Of a stretch of 64,000 bases of DNA, positions 10,623 through 20,747 are shown one piece after another; the first letter of the stretch is position 1, and each line of letters starts with the position of its first letter. A model generated the notes under the pieces. It saw only the letters and a program-made list of their open reading frames with translations, ran no database searches and was not told the origin of the DNA. Origin of the DNA: Thelephora terrestris (taxonomy: Eukaryota; Basidiomycota; Agaricomycetes; Thelephorales; Thelephoraceae); the NCBI GenBank assembly GCA_015956445.1, contig WIUZ02000008.1, forward strand, positions 434,001-498,000, given 5' to 3'. Made by a program: the position numbers and the translations under genes.

Positions 10623-10900
10623 CGTTCTCACACTCCTTATCTCCCTTTGTTCTGGACTTGATAAGGGTATATTAGGGTATTGACGTCATGGCCACTCCTT
10701 TTTGGTATAAGTAGCAACTGTGGCTGTATCATAGTACTTTAGTTTTGTTACCTCAGGAAATCCTCTGCCCTTCTCAGCCCAGTTGCAGTTGAGGACAAGT
10801 CAGAGTTTCTTGTTTGATCCAAGACAACTCCATCTGCTCTCCCTCCCGCTCTGCGCGTCAACTGCGCCTCGTAACTATAGTGTCAGGGTTGTAGGCCTGC

Positions 10901-11524
10901 TTACTGTTTGTGGGGCGCTAGAGGATTAGCGGATGGGTGAGGGGTGTCGGGTCTGGTTTTGAAAGGGGTTCCGGGCGTGGAGACGAGAGGAGGAGGGATA
11001 TCAAGGAAGAGAGGTGACTCGGTTTGATAAGGGTGAACGGGCGAATGGTAGTCTTGGCAGAACTGATTGAGTTGCTGCGCGAACGGTTCGAAGTCTTGGT
11101 CGCTAAGACGTTCGAAGTTGACGAGGTATTCTATGACAGAATAAGGTAATTCAGTTGGGATTTCCCACCAAAGAACGATAACGGCAGGAGAATGGGTGTG
11201 AATATTAGTTGTGAGATGAACACGTGGAGAGGGGAAGTAAAAGGCCGGACTGATACTGAAGTAGACGGTCGCAAGGACGCTCTCAGTAAGATCTGAATTC
11301 CAAAGGAATTGGTGATCTGCCCCTAGTAGAAAGGGGGGGGTAGTAACTCCGGCGTCGAGAGCTGCAAAGGGTCGGTAGTAAGGGAAATGGGTAAGTAAAC
11401 CGGCAGTTCGGTTTAATTGAAGACTTCTGATGAGCTTATACTCCCAGATAGATCTTCTAGCGTCAGGGACGACGGGTCGTGGGACTGGGCTGGTAGAGGG
11501 GAAAGGATTAGGGGCACTGAACAT
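10901..11524 (-). CDS. Sense frame of element C2
   Basis: Counterpart of 8224-8847: 207 codons, the same length, start and stop, with scattered mostly conservative differences (for example HFEQLSGQDFEPF against NFERLSDQDFEPF). A TATATAA box lies at 11669-11675 upstream. Confidence 0.5.
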   Translation of the reverse strand: MFSAPNPFPSTSPVPRPVVPDARRSIWEYKLIRSLQLNRTAGLLTHFPYYRPFAALDAGVTTPPFLLGADHQFLWNSDLTESVLATVYFSISPAFYFPSPRVHLTTNIHTHSPAVIVLWWEIPTELPYSVIEYLVNFERLSDQDFEPFAQQLNQFCQDYHSPVHPYQTESPLFLDIPPPLVSTPGTPFKTRPDTPHPSANPLAPHKQ

Positions 11525-12180
11525 ACACTGGCAGGAGGGTTCCTGCTAAAATGAGTCAGAAGAGGTAAGACGTGAGGAGAATTCCTCAGCTTACTTGTAT
11601 TCAGGTTGTGGGTAGAGGAGTACAGAAGAGATTGAGAATGGGGAAAAGAAAGGAGCGAACGCTCTTCCTTATATACCCAATCCTCTACAGGAGTCATTAT
11701 TCTACAACGAGTCAAACAGAGATCAACATGGTCTGTGCGTAGTTTAGGGTAGGGTAGATGAGTCAGAATGAGGGGACTTAGAACGACAGATGGTAATTGC
11801 TAGTACGGGAACAGTAGGGGCGCGAGTCGATGGAAGCATTCGGGGATTTCTCGTGTTTCATGGTAGTAATAGAAGCGTGGTGGGGATTTCCCATGATCGA
11901 TGGGGATTTCTCAAGATCAGCGGTAGTAATAGAAGCGTGGTGGGGATTTCTCATGATCGATGGGGATTTCTCTGGGTTTGATGGGGTCGCGATCGGGGCT
12001 GAGGGTTTGTTTATCCTAATTAGGACTTTAATGGATAATGGGTTATTGTTTTCTCTTTCCGGTTCTTTCCTTGAGTCAGGAGGTATTTAAGTCAGGGGGA
12101 TTAATGATCGTTCCCTCCATCGCCTCTTTTCCTCCCATACTCACCAGCACACTCCTCTCTCTCAAATATTCATTACTACC

Positions 12181-13065
12181 ATGTCTGCCTTCGTTGCCAA
12201 CAACGCCGTGCTCAGTGCTGCCGCCACCCCCTTCACTCCGTCCTTCGAAACGGGTGCTCCCTACGACGTGGAGCAACATCTGTATGATTCCCCCGCCAAC
12301 ATCGCCCATGACAACCAGGTCGCCATCAATTTCCTCACCGCTCATAATGCTCCCGCCGAGTTCTGGGAACAAGCTGGGTACGAGGACCCCAGGCTTTCTA
12401 GGCCTCAGGTTCAGGCTGGACACTCTGGACCCGTCCGCTTGTTGGACGCCATGGAGAGGGAGAGGGAAGATAGAATTGCGAAGTTGGAGAAACGTGTGGA
12501 CCTTATGTACGTCATCATGAACAGCCTGAATGATGACTTCTCTCATTTTGCTTTGGAACATTGGGGACCTTTCCAGGCATCTCTCTTCAGATATTTCGGA
12601 CACCAATGTTGCGGGGCTTATTGCACCGACCCCCCTTGCAAGTCCCCAGTCATCCCTTCGCCACCGCCAGGATCAGGGCGTTCCTCTCCCTCCATCCCCT
12701 CCCTGGAGTCCTGCCCCAGTTCGCCAGATGGTGGAGAGGTCCCAGAGGAAGAAGACCCGCAAGAGTCCGATGACTCGTTCTGGTCAACGTTGTCGTCCCT
12801 CCGACAAGTCACGTCAGGTGAGGATGAAGTTGAAGGTGGAAGTGGCGGGTCTCCAAGACCGCTATGGGTTCGCCTTAGTGAGCGCAGCCTTGTCGGACAT
12901 AGTTTATCTCATGATGTGTTGGGGTGTAGGGAGTGTTGGCAGGATCCGGTGACGCGAGAGTGGGCTTACTGTCCTGAGAGTGTTCACCACCCTCACCACT
13001 TCGCTCATCGTTGCCCTTTTCCTCAGAACTGTTCATGTGATATCGACCCGTTTGTTCTTGTCTGA
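12181..13065 (+). CDS. Antisense frame of element C2
   Basis: A 294-codon frame begins MSAFVANNAVLSAA. It has the same parts as the C1 frame and adds a C-terminal Cys/His-rich stretch: GCRECWQDP, then CPES, HPHHFAHRC and NCSCD. That spacing of Cys and His could bind zinc. The start codon lies about 90 bases downstream of a TATTTAA box. No known family was recognised. It is part of a fossil. Confidence 0.45.
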   Translation: MSAFVANNAVLSAAATPFTPSFETGAPYDVEQHLYDSPANIAHDNQVAINFLTAHNAPAEFWEQAGYEDPRLSRPQVQAGHSGPVRLLDAMEREREDRIAKLEKRVDLMYVIMNSLNDDFSHFALEHWGPFQASLFRYFGHQCCGAYCTDPPCKSPVIPSPPPGSGRSSPSIPSLESCPSSPDGGEVPEEEDPQESDDSFWSTLSSLRQVTSGEDEVEGGSGGSPRPLWVRLSERSLVGHSLSHDVLGCRECWQDPVTREWAYCPESVHHPHHFAHRCPFPQNCSCDIDPFVLV

Positions 13066-13453
13066 GTTTGTAGTTCTTTTTGACCCGTCTTGTACTATTA
13101 TTACTGCGAATGAGACCAATGTCTTGGATGACTTGTGAGATCTTGGCTACTATGTCACGCGTTTGTGACATATAGACTCTCAGCAGTCACATTAGAACAC
13201 CTCGAGCGTCCAGTCGATCAACTGGTGGAGTCATCAATCCTGTTGTAGGGATAAACCCTTGTGTGTTAAACCAAACGAAGTACGGTTTAGGTTGGGTTTC
13301 TCTTTAGGATTTCGACCTGACTTGTAGTGACCTCGGACAACCTACCGGAAGAATAGAGACGTGAACGTTCTCTCACAAGCTAGTTAGACTAGTGAGTACT
13401 CTGTGGAGTCGGCTCAGTGCACTGGTAGTAGTTGGGGTAGAGTGGCCCTGACA

Positions 13454-14254
13454 GGCGGTGCATTTTGTTGGCACGGTGGTTCCGGCAAAATGCTGCCTGG
13501 CAGACAATAAATGAGACGCGCTATGTGTTCATTGGGGTGAGCTCTTGTGGTACAAATGCATGAAGCACATTACGCTCGCCTTTGTGGGATCTTTGAGCGT
13601 GTTACGCTCTTCCTGTTTCTCTCTCCATGCTGCTTTCATCACAAGGTCATAGAACACTGGTGCTATTACCAGAACTCTTTCCTGTACTTCATCTATCACT
13701 GCACCGAGTACACTCTGCTCAGTGATGTCCGCTGAGTCCTCTTTCAGCTCCTCCACAACAACGTCTATTTCATTGTTGATGATGTCCTTCACTGTGTTGA
13801 TTACGAGCGGTAGTAGGACATGTCTTGCACCTCCTGCTCTTGGTCCCCCTTGAGACGTTTGAGGGGGGCAAAACCAATGTGAAACGACCACCGCAAGTTG
13901 GTCACTGTGCATTAGGTTCGTTCTCGCAGACTTTGTGGTCAGATCCGCGATGGCAAACCGGTATCCCCAACACAGCACGTCCAGGAATCCGACCACATCC
14001 ATCTCCCCCTCCCTCAGAACGTCCAACGCCTGTTTCAATGTTTGAAAGTTTGCAGCTTCTGTACGCATATCAGTTAGAGTGTGATCCCCTTGCCTGCCTG
14101 ATGGCTCACCCCGTTCTCTTTGTCTCCCTCTGCCACTTGTGCGCGAGGTGCGTCTTGTTGGAACGTTGTGGGGGAAGTCACCAGCAGAAGAGTTTAGAAA
14201 GGTGTCGTGTTTGTTGGCGGTGTTCATTGTCGACGAGGGGGTAGATGAGCGCAA
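13454..14254 (-). pseudogene. DUF6589-like gene, 5' part
   Basis: Upstream part of a large minus-strand gene whose remaining parts lie at 3694-4294 and 1-407. The open frame opens with a Ser/Thr/Arg-rich N-terminus and continues into a helical region with several Cys, as in fungal DUF6589 proteins (function unknown, often many copies in Agaricomycetes). The frame of the middle part can be followed back across the B2 insertion point into this segment, close to 13459-13500. One in-frame stop lies about 50 bases further upstream, so either an intron or a break is present there. The gene is inactivated by two transposon insertions. The family name is my recognition from sequence style and was not searched. 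Confidence 0.55.
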
Positions 14255-17200
14255 GACAACAAATGATATTTTATTTCTCTCCCTCTACCAAACGTGCACT
14301 GTGCTCAGCACATACATTGAAGGAGCACTACAACTTCCAAATACACAAACCTCGATCCGGGATCTTGCTCCTCGTTCGATCATCCTCTCAAAACGGTATT
14401 CCGAGTATCAAAAAAAGCTACTAATTCAACGAAGCTACCTGCCAAATTGGGGTACCCCCCGTCCACGGTACAATTTCACAAGATGGTTAGGAGGTGAAAT
14501 CTACCACCAGACCACCGATCACACGCGATCATAGATGAAACCTCCAACGGGCATGGGACTAGACTAGGACAAACAGTGGGGGAGTCGCTCGCGCCCCACG
14601 TGGATCGACAAGGAGCGCTCAGGAACGTGCATTGGTAGCTCAACGTCCAACCGTAGTGTAGGATAGATTTCACTAGATCTCAATATATTTGCGGTTCTAC
14701 TTGGGTCGAGCGAGAGAAAAGATAAATCTATTCACGTCAATTCTAGTCAAGGGACAACAATTCGGATCTATTTTACAGTGGGATCATCCCGCACGAAATC
14801 CCACCCGGAAATCCTACCCACACGATACCCAGCCCCGCAGATGGGCCCACCCATACACGCTCCAAGACAGAACAGTGTCCAGTTAGATGGACTCGCAGAA
14901 TTCGAAGCCTGTGGAAGCGCTGTCAAATCAGCTCATAATATATAGAAGTTTTCATAATACAGATGTACGAGCTTTGTTTGGCTTCGTTCCACATACTTCT
15001 AACGGAGGTTGTGAGGTGAGATAAGATGATGAAAATAGGAGGGAGACCAACTTACCCTCTTCCTGGAAGCAGGGACACAGTGGCCGCTCTTCCAGTAAGC
15101 TTCGAAATATATGATATATTTCATCTCCATTGTTGGTGCTCACTGAGTGACTGGGTGACTGTCCGTAGGATTTACACGGTGTACACTCGAATCCAGATGA
15201 ATTTTTAAGGTCATTTAAGGGAACTGTCAATCAGTGTCAGGACCCTGACCGCTCCGTAGGCTCAGGAACACCGCAAAACTCGGCAACTGGCACCCTTCTA
15301 TGATAAGTATATATATTCCTACTCTAATCTAGTCCTACGGATAGTCACCCACTGTCCGCAGGAATAGTTTAGACAGAAAATATACATATCCGCCGTAGAA
15401 GGGTGCCAGTTCCCGCACTTTGCAGTGTTCCTGACCCTCCAGAGCGGTCGGGGTCCTTCACCTTCCTTAACAGTCCACAAATATTCACCTAGATTCGAGT
15501 GTACACTGTGTACATCCCACGGACAGTCACTCACTTCGTCCTTCTTTTATTCTTCGGCACATAGTTTCCTAGATCACATATAATCATCACTTTGGTACAA
15601 AGAGATGTAATATATACTTACCCGCTGGAACCATCTTACATCTTTGCGGTGCTGGAAACATTCACAGCTCAGATATGTCACCTGGAGGGATAGCTTGAGG
15701 CCGATGATTTGGCAGGGGACTCGAGGCGGAGGAAGTGGTTTAGAGTAAAGAAGGAACCTGGAGATCAGTAGAGACAGAAATATTGCGCGCAAAATGATTT
15801 GGGGGTGCGGGTTGGGGAGGGGGCATTGGGGGATGGTCAGATCATGCTTGGGGTTGTTGAGGGACTTAGAAGAAAATGACGAAGGAAAATTTGACATCAT
15901 TTCACACAAGGTACGATGACGTAGATGCTGCTATTTACTCAAGTAAATCTATGTTGAACTTCATGTTTACGACATGAACTCATCAAGATCACTCGATCTG
16001 GCCTGATCCCAGTTCGCGCGGCCTAGATCTCTCTACATTAGATAGATCCGGCTCGCCCAGTGTCATTCAGCCTTGCTTACGCTCGACCAAATTTTTACTG
16101 GGTCTTATGTCGGATAAGTGGGTTGGTGAACATGCGCCCAAAACGTAGAGCGAGCCTTCCCAAACGTGATTGAGAAGCTCCGAGGGTATCGCTGTGATAT
16201 GTCGTTCAAGGGCGGTGTAGGCATGCAAGTGGGCAGAGGTCCAGCAGCAGATCATGCGTTTGGTGGCAATGGCCATCTGTAATCTGGGCTGAAACTTGGG
16301 TTCCTGATGGCAACGCACTGCCTTGTTGATAGATTTCCGATATGAGATGGCTGAGATGGAACCGCAGTCTTCCATTCATAAGCATCGCCTTAGCAATTAC
16401 GAACAGCACGCAGGTCTCAGGCAATGCAATATTCCATCATCGGATGTTACAAATTTCCGGCGAGACCATGCGGTGTAGGCTTCTCCTGGGAACACACGTG
16501 CAGCGCTGCTGCGGAGCTCCGTCGGGAAGTCAGCGTGGGTGTTGAGATGTCGTCAAAGTCAAACGAGATCATGCGGGCGGTGTGCCGCAATGCAGACCCG
16601 ATCAAGATCCGACAGTCATGGAAACTAAATCATGATGGGGGCTGCGCTGCGGAGATAAGTTGCTGCGGGGAAGGAACCAATATGATGAGTTCCCAGCAGC
16701 CTGGTAACCTGCCAGGTACACGTGTACCTGTGCCTGCCTCATGTCATCATGAAAACAGTTTTTTTGCAAACTGTCAAAGCGTCAAAAATCACCAAAAGAG
16801 TGCAGAAATACCCAGAAACAGGATGAAAGCTTATCGATTGCCGAAAAGTCTCTCAAAGTTGTCAATGGGACAAAACCACGGTCCAGTCGCTATCCAAAAT
16901 TCCTCTAAGTAGTTCTAACTCCAGTATACTAAGCCGTTTCACATGGCATCATTACGAACTTGGAGGTTTCATCTGGTTTCATTTCACACGTTCCACTGCT
17001 TCCCCAGTACCTCCACCTCGTCTCAACCATTTTTTCCTTTGACTTTTTCCCTCGTGTCCCAGCATCTGTGTCAAGTCAAGTTCTTGGCTGCCACTGCACC
17101 AGCTAGTACATGCTACCACTCCATGACGCCGTCTCAGGTTTGGTCCCTGGGTCACCGGTGGCACTCGTTGAAACAGTTGTATGATGTTCCTACTTTCCAC

Positions 17201-17443
17201 TCCACTTTCTTCCTCAAAAAATTTCCCTCCCCTTACTTAGTGCCACTTGCCTCAGTGTCAGTAGCAGATGACTCTTCGTCCATTGATCCAATCCAACATT
17301 GTCACCCCATGGCAACACTCTAAGTATGTCAGTGTGTCAACGGTTCATCTCCCCCCTCCGTCCCCTTCATGCCCGGGCGATTCAAGTTACCATTGGGAGC
17401 ATGCAGACCATGACCGGAGAAGGGAGAGGAATGGAGGTCATTA
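14255..17443. other. No supported gene (except a fold-back repeat)
   Basis: Only short unsupported frames are seen here. None carries a recognisable domain or a conserved copy elsewhere in the window. Base composition is mixed, with AT-rich patches near 14.7-15.0 kb. The one structured item is the inverted repeat at about 15146-15535. Confidence 0.5.
15146..15535. repeat. Imperfect fold-back (MITE-like) element
   Basis: The left end reads GTGACTGTCCGTAGGATTTACAC. The right end is its approximate reverse complement, with GTACATCCCACGGACAGTCAC. Further inward pairs are GTGTACACTCGAAT, the GACC..GACCGCTC block and AGGAACAC..GCA..AACT..GGCACCCTTCTA. The centre holds a further inner copy of the terminal word (CTACGGATAGTCACCCACTGTCCG). 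It is about 390 bp with no coding. A related word CTACGGATAGTCACCCA also occurs at 46680. The target duplication was not resolved. Confidence 0.6.
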
Positions 17444-18668
17444 CACTGGGGACAAAACCCAGTTTCCTGGCCCAGGACATCATAAACACATTGTAAGGAA
17501 ATGGAAAATGTGCCTGACAAAGACCCACCTGGTACATCGTAAATACATTCAAAATGTCCAGGCCAATTTCCTTAGAGTGTTGCCAGCACAGGAAATGCTC
17601 AGTACATTCATGGTGTTCCTGGTCATGTGATCTCATTGTTCCCATCAGGTAATCCATGGGAACATCATGAATTTTCCCAAAGAAATACCCATGATGTCCC
17701 TGAGTGGCTCATTGAAAGAAAACCCTGAGTGAACCCACAGTTTCCCAGGTCATGTGACCTTGATGTCCTGATTAGGTAATCTGAGGGTAAACCATGAATT
17801 TTCCCAAAGAAAGTAACCATGGTGTTCCTGAGTGGCTCATCCACAGTGTTCTTTCCAGTGTTCCCAGTGGTGTGATCACGGTGTTCCCAGTCAGTAAAAT
17901 TCAAATTAAGCCTTAATGGTGCGCCGGAAGTGTACCAGTGCGGTATATCCTGAAAGTACTAAGGCCTTCGACCATGATGTACCAAAATTTGGCAAACCAT
18001 CAGAAAACTGTGGGAACACTGAAAGGAAACTGGGGACACTGGGAACATCATAAACCCATTCAAAATGTTCCCAATTTCTCAGTTTCCTTTCAGTGTTCCC
18101 ACAGTTTCCTGATGGTTTGCCAAATTTTGGTACATCATGGTCGAAGGCCTTAGTACTTTCAGGATATACCGCACTGGTACACTTCCGGCGCACCATTAAG
18201 GCTTAATTTGAATTTTACTGACTGGGAACACCGTGATCACACCACTGGGAACACTGGAAAGAACACTGTGGATGAGCCACTCAGGAACACCATGGTTACT
18301 TTCTTTGGGAAAATTCATGGTTTACCCTCAGATTACCTAATCAGGACATCAAGGTCACATGACCTGGGAAACTGTGGGTTCACTCAGGGTTTTCTTTCAA
18401 TGAGCCACTCAGGGACATCATGGGTATTTCTTTGGGAAAATTCATGATGTTCCCATGGATTACCTGATGGGAACACTGAGATCACATGACCAGGAACACC
18501 ATGAATGTACTGAGCATTTCCTGTGCTGGCAACACTCTAAGGAAATTGGCCTGGACATTTTGAATGTATTTACGATGTACCAGGTGGGTCTTTGTCAGGC
18601 ACATTTTCCATTTTCTTACAATGTGTTTATGATGTCCTGGGCCAGGAAACTGGGTTTTTTCCCCAGTG
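17444..18668. mobile_element. Element F: fold-back CACTG-type non-autonomous transposon
   Basis: It is 1225 bp with ends CACTGGGG(A)AAAACCCAGTTTCC and a 3-bp duplication TTA (17441-17443, 18669-18671). It is an almost perfect palindrome with its centre near 18056. The arms carry many copies of GGGAACA/TGTTCCC, CAGGAACA and AGTTTCC, a different word from the one in element D. There is no coding: its frames are mirror pairs. The 3-bp duplication and CACTG ends place it with CACTA (CMC) elements. The near-perfect arms suggest a young insertion. Confidence 0.8.
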
Positions 18669-18671
18669 TTA

Positions 18672-19495
18672 TGAACGGGATTGACGTGACAGAACCTCAC
18701 CGATCGCCACGTCTCTCGCCGTATTGTCTACGTTAAACATCATCAACTCATTGGTTGTGCCATCTCTGGATCGCGGCCAAATCTGAGGATGCTAAGGATC
18801 ATGTCCCGTCAGGTCCAAATTTGCCACGATAGCCATGACAAGTTGGACTTTATTTGGTGGAGCAACACGTCCTCTCTACCATCCAGTCCTTCCATCCCGC
18901 CTGTGGTCCCTGGTCAGTCGTCACATGGAAGCCTGAGTGGACGGACTAACCCACCACCCACCCCATCAGCATCCACATCCGCCACGAATCCTTGTAGTTA
19001 TATCATCTAGCTCATTAGTATCTGTAGTTAATTCTAGATACTCTAGCATATGCACAATACATCTATCTTTCCACCAAGCTGCTAAAGTAGACTGAAGTGA
19101 ACGAAACTGTCAAAAAATGAGTTGTCACTTTGGGCACTTAGGTCACTTTTGAAGTGACCGCCCAACTTCAAAGTGCCTCAAAGACGGACCCGCACATCAC
19201 ATGTGCTTTCAAAACAGCATGAGCCTTTGGCTGTTTTGGAACTTTCGATCACTCAAAAGTCCATTAAAGGGTTTTCTATTTTTGTGATGGTTTCTCGCTG
19301 TGGCGCTTCTGTCACATCAAATCCCAGCATCAACTCATTTGTCTGAACAGCTTTTCGCCCGCAGTTCCCCCAATTTGAAGTGTCCTGGCAGCGCCTTTGG
19401 CTGTGTCGGCAGTGATAGCACAGCCAAGCTCCCAGATGGTCTCGATAGAAGCAGGACAGTGTTGTCCATCCTATATACTAAGAAATAATGGTTTT
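18672..19495. other. No gene seen
   Basis: No recognisable protein is present. A short inverted cluster near 19110-19180 repeats GTCACTTTGGGCAC / GTCACTTTTGAAGTGAC / CTTCAAAGTGCC. The word GCCTTTGGCTGT occurs twice (near 19225 and 19395). These look like worn repeat debris. Confidence 0.4.
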
Positions 19496-19692
19496 TGTCA
19501 CGAACATGTGACATAGTGCAGAAAATCACACAGGTTATTCAAGATATTCAATTTATTAAATATAATGATACATCAAACCAACGAAAAGGAACTAAACAAG
19601 TACATAGGAGTCAACGGTACAATCACAGGCTTGAGACAAGGCACAACAATGAGCAAAATGGAAAGGATTATAAATGCTCTGAGGGCAGTAAG
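19496..19692 (+). mobile_element. Relic related to the 5' end of family C
   Basis: It begins TGTCACGAACATGTGACATAG, close to the first bases of C1 (TGTCACGAACGCGTGACATAG), and follows C1 for about 200 bases with much divergence, up to the shared word CAGTAAG. It stops where a B-like sequence begins (19693). It is an old LTR fossil fragment of a sister family. Confidence 0.6.
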
Positions 19693-19863
19693 TGTCAGGG
19701 CCACTCTTTGCCCTTCAGGTACCAGTGCTGTTGGTGAGTCGCAACTCCAACCAACAAGAAACAATGGGGCAAAGGGGGAACGACTTCCCTATATCCACCC
19801 AAAGTCTACGTGGTCCAAAACGCGATGGACGAGCGTTCTCCGGTAGGTTGTCCGAATTCACAG
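19693..19863 (-). mobile_element. Relic related to the terminal part of family B
   Basis: It starts TGTCAGGGCCACTCT like B, shares the TACCAGTGC block, and ends with CGGTAGGTTGTCCGAATTCAC, which matches B's CGGTAGGTTGTCCGAGGTCAC. The middle differs. It lies inside the C-like relic and is itself followed directly by B3, so three layers of insertion are recorded in 370 bases. It is an old fossil. Confidence 0.55.
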
Positions 19864-20345
19864 TGTCAGGGCCACTCTACCCCAACAACTACCAGTGCAC
19901 TGAGCCGACTCCGCAGAGTACTCACTAGTCCGACTAGCTTGTGAGAGAACGATCACGTCTCTATTCTTCCGGTAGGTTGTCCGAGGTCACTGCAAGTCAG
20001 GTCGAAATCCTAAAGAGAAACCCAACCTAAACCGTACTTCGTTCGGTTTAACAAACAAGGGTTGATCCCTACAACAGGATTGATGACTCCACCAGTTGAT
20101 CGACTGGGCGCTCGAGGTGTTCTAATATGACTGCGGAGAGTCTATAGTTACGAGGCGCAGTTGACGCGCAGAGCGGGAGGGAGAGCAGATGGGGGATGTC
20201 TTGGATCAAACAAGAAACTCTGACTTGGCCTTAACTGCAACTGGGCTGAGAAGGGCAGAGGATTTCCTGAGGTAACAAAACTAAGGTACTACGATACAGC
20301 CACAGTTGCTACTTATACTAAAGGAGTGGCCATGACGTCAATACC

Positions 20346-20747
20346 CTAATATACCCTTATCAAGTCCGAACAAAGGGAGATAAGGAGTGTGAGAACGCTA
20401 AGTAAGGGAAGCGAACAAATATGACGCGTGGGAGAATAAAGGACAAAGGGCCTTACTAGCGTGTGAAGGATTGCATAAAAGATAACGAATGTCCGCATGA
20501 AACATAGGGGTAAAGATAACACTAGTCCAAATGGAAATAGGAGCATGGGGTCGTGAAAGTTCGTACCTGGGGATCTCACCCAAGGGCCAGGTGTCAATCT
20601 CCCTTTACATGGCCTCTGCCAGCTGGATTCGGGAGTAGAGACATTCAACATCCCTTGTTGTCTGTAGGCGGTAACAGCATCACGGACAAGTGGCAACCTC
20701 AACGTACGTCCGAACATGAGGAGGTCGGGCCTAGACTCATGGGACAT
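20346..20747 (-). CDS. Small conserved frame of element B3
   Basis: Third copy of the MSHESRPDLLMFG frame, 133 codons, near-identical to B1 and B2 over its first 65 or so codons and with a hydrophobic second half. Function is unknown. Confidence 0.3.
   Translation of the reverse strand: MSHESRPDLLMFGRTLRLPLVRDAVTAYRQQGMLNVSTPESSWQRPCKGRLTPGPWVRSPGTNFHDPMLLFPFGLVLSLPLCFMRTFVIFYAILHTLVRPFVLYSPTRHICSLPLLSVLTLLISLCSDLIRVY

Larger units (their letters stand above)
10881..13170 (-). mobile_element. Element C2: second C copy, inserted in B2
   Basis: It runs from TGTCAGGGTTGTAGGCCTGC at 10881 to CACGCGTTTGTGACA at 13170, a reverse-orientation copy of C1, with a 5-bp duplication TATAG (10876-10880, 13171-13175). 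It interrupts the U5-like part of B2. It holds the same two divergent frames and the GGGGATTTCTC array. Identity to C1 is high by eye (roughly 90% or more), so both are fairly young but are separate insertion events with different duplications. It looks whole as a solo LTR. Confidence 0.7.
4295..13453 (+). mobile_element. Element B2: second B copy, interrupted by elements D, C1 and C2
   Basis: The ends are TGTCAGGAACATGG at 4295 and GGGGTAGAGTGGCCCTGACA at 13453, with a 5-bp duplication GGCGG at 4290-4294 and 13454-13458. It lies in the orientation opposite to B1. The B sequence itself is present in three blocks (4295-5445, 9009-10880, 13171-13453), the rest being later insertions. The CRE/TATA pair at 10681-10711 reads toward 13453. 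The B2 insertion lies in the same DUF6589-like gene as B1, about 600 bases of host sequence apart. It is a fossil, whole at both ends but cut twice by insertions. Confidence 0.7.

Noticed and set aside
6558-13170. Reading C1 and C2 as the terminal inverted repeats of one 6.6-kb element
   Set aside because: They are flanked by different 5-bp duplications (GTAAA and TATAG) and lie in different host sequences (element D and element B2), so they are independent insertions.
17665-18736. Mirror-pair frames of 79-93 codons in element F
   Set aside because: They are products of the fold-back structure and its GGGAACA words. No independent support.
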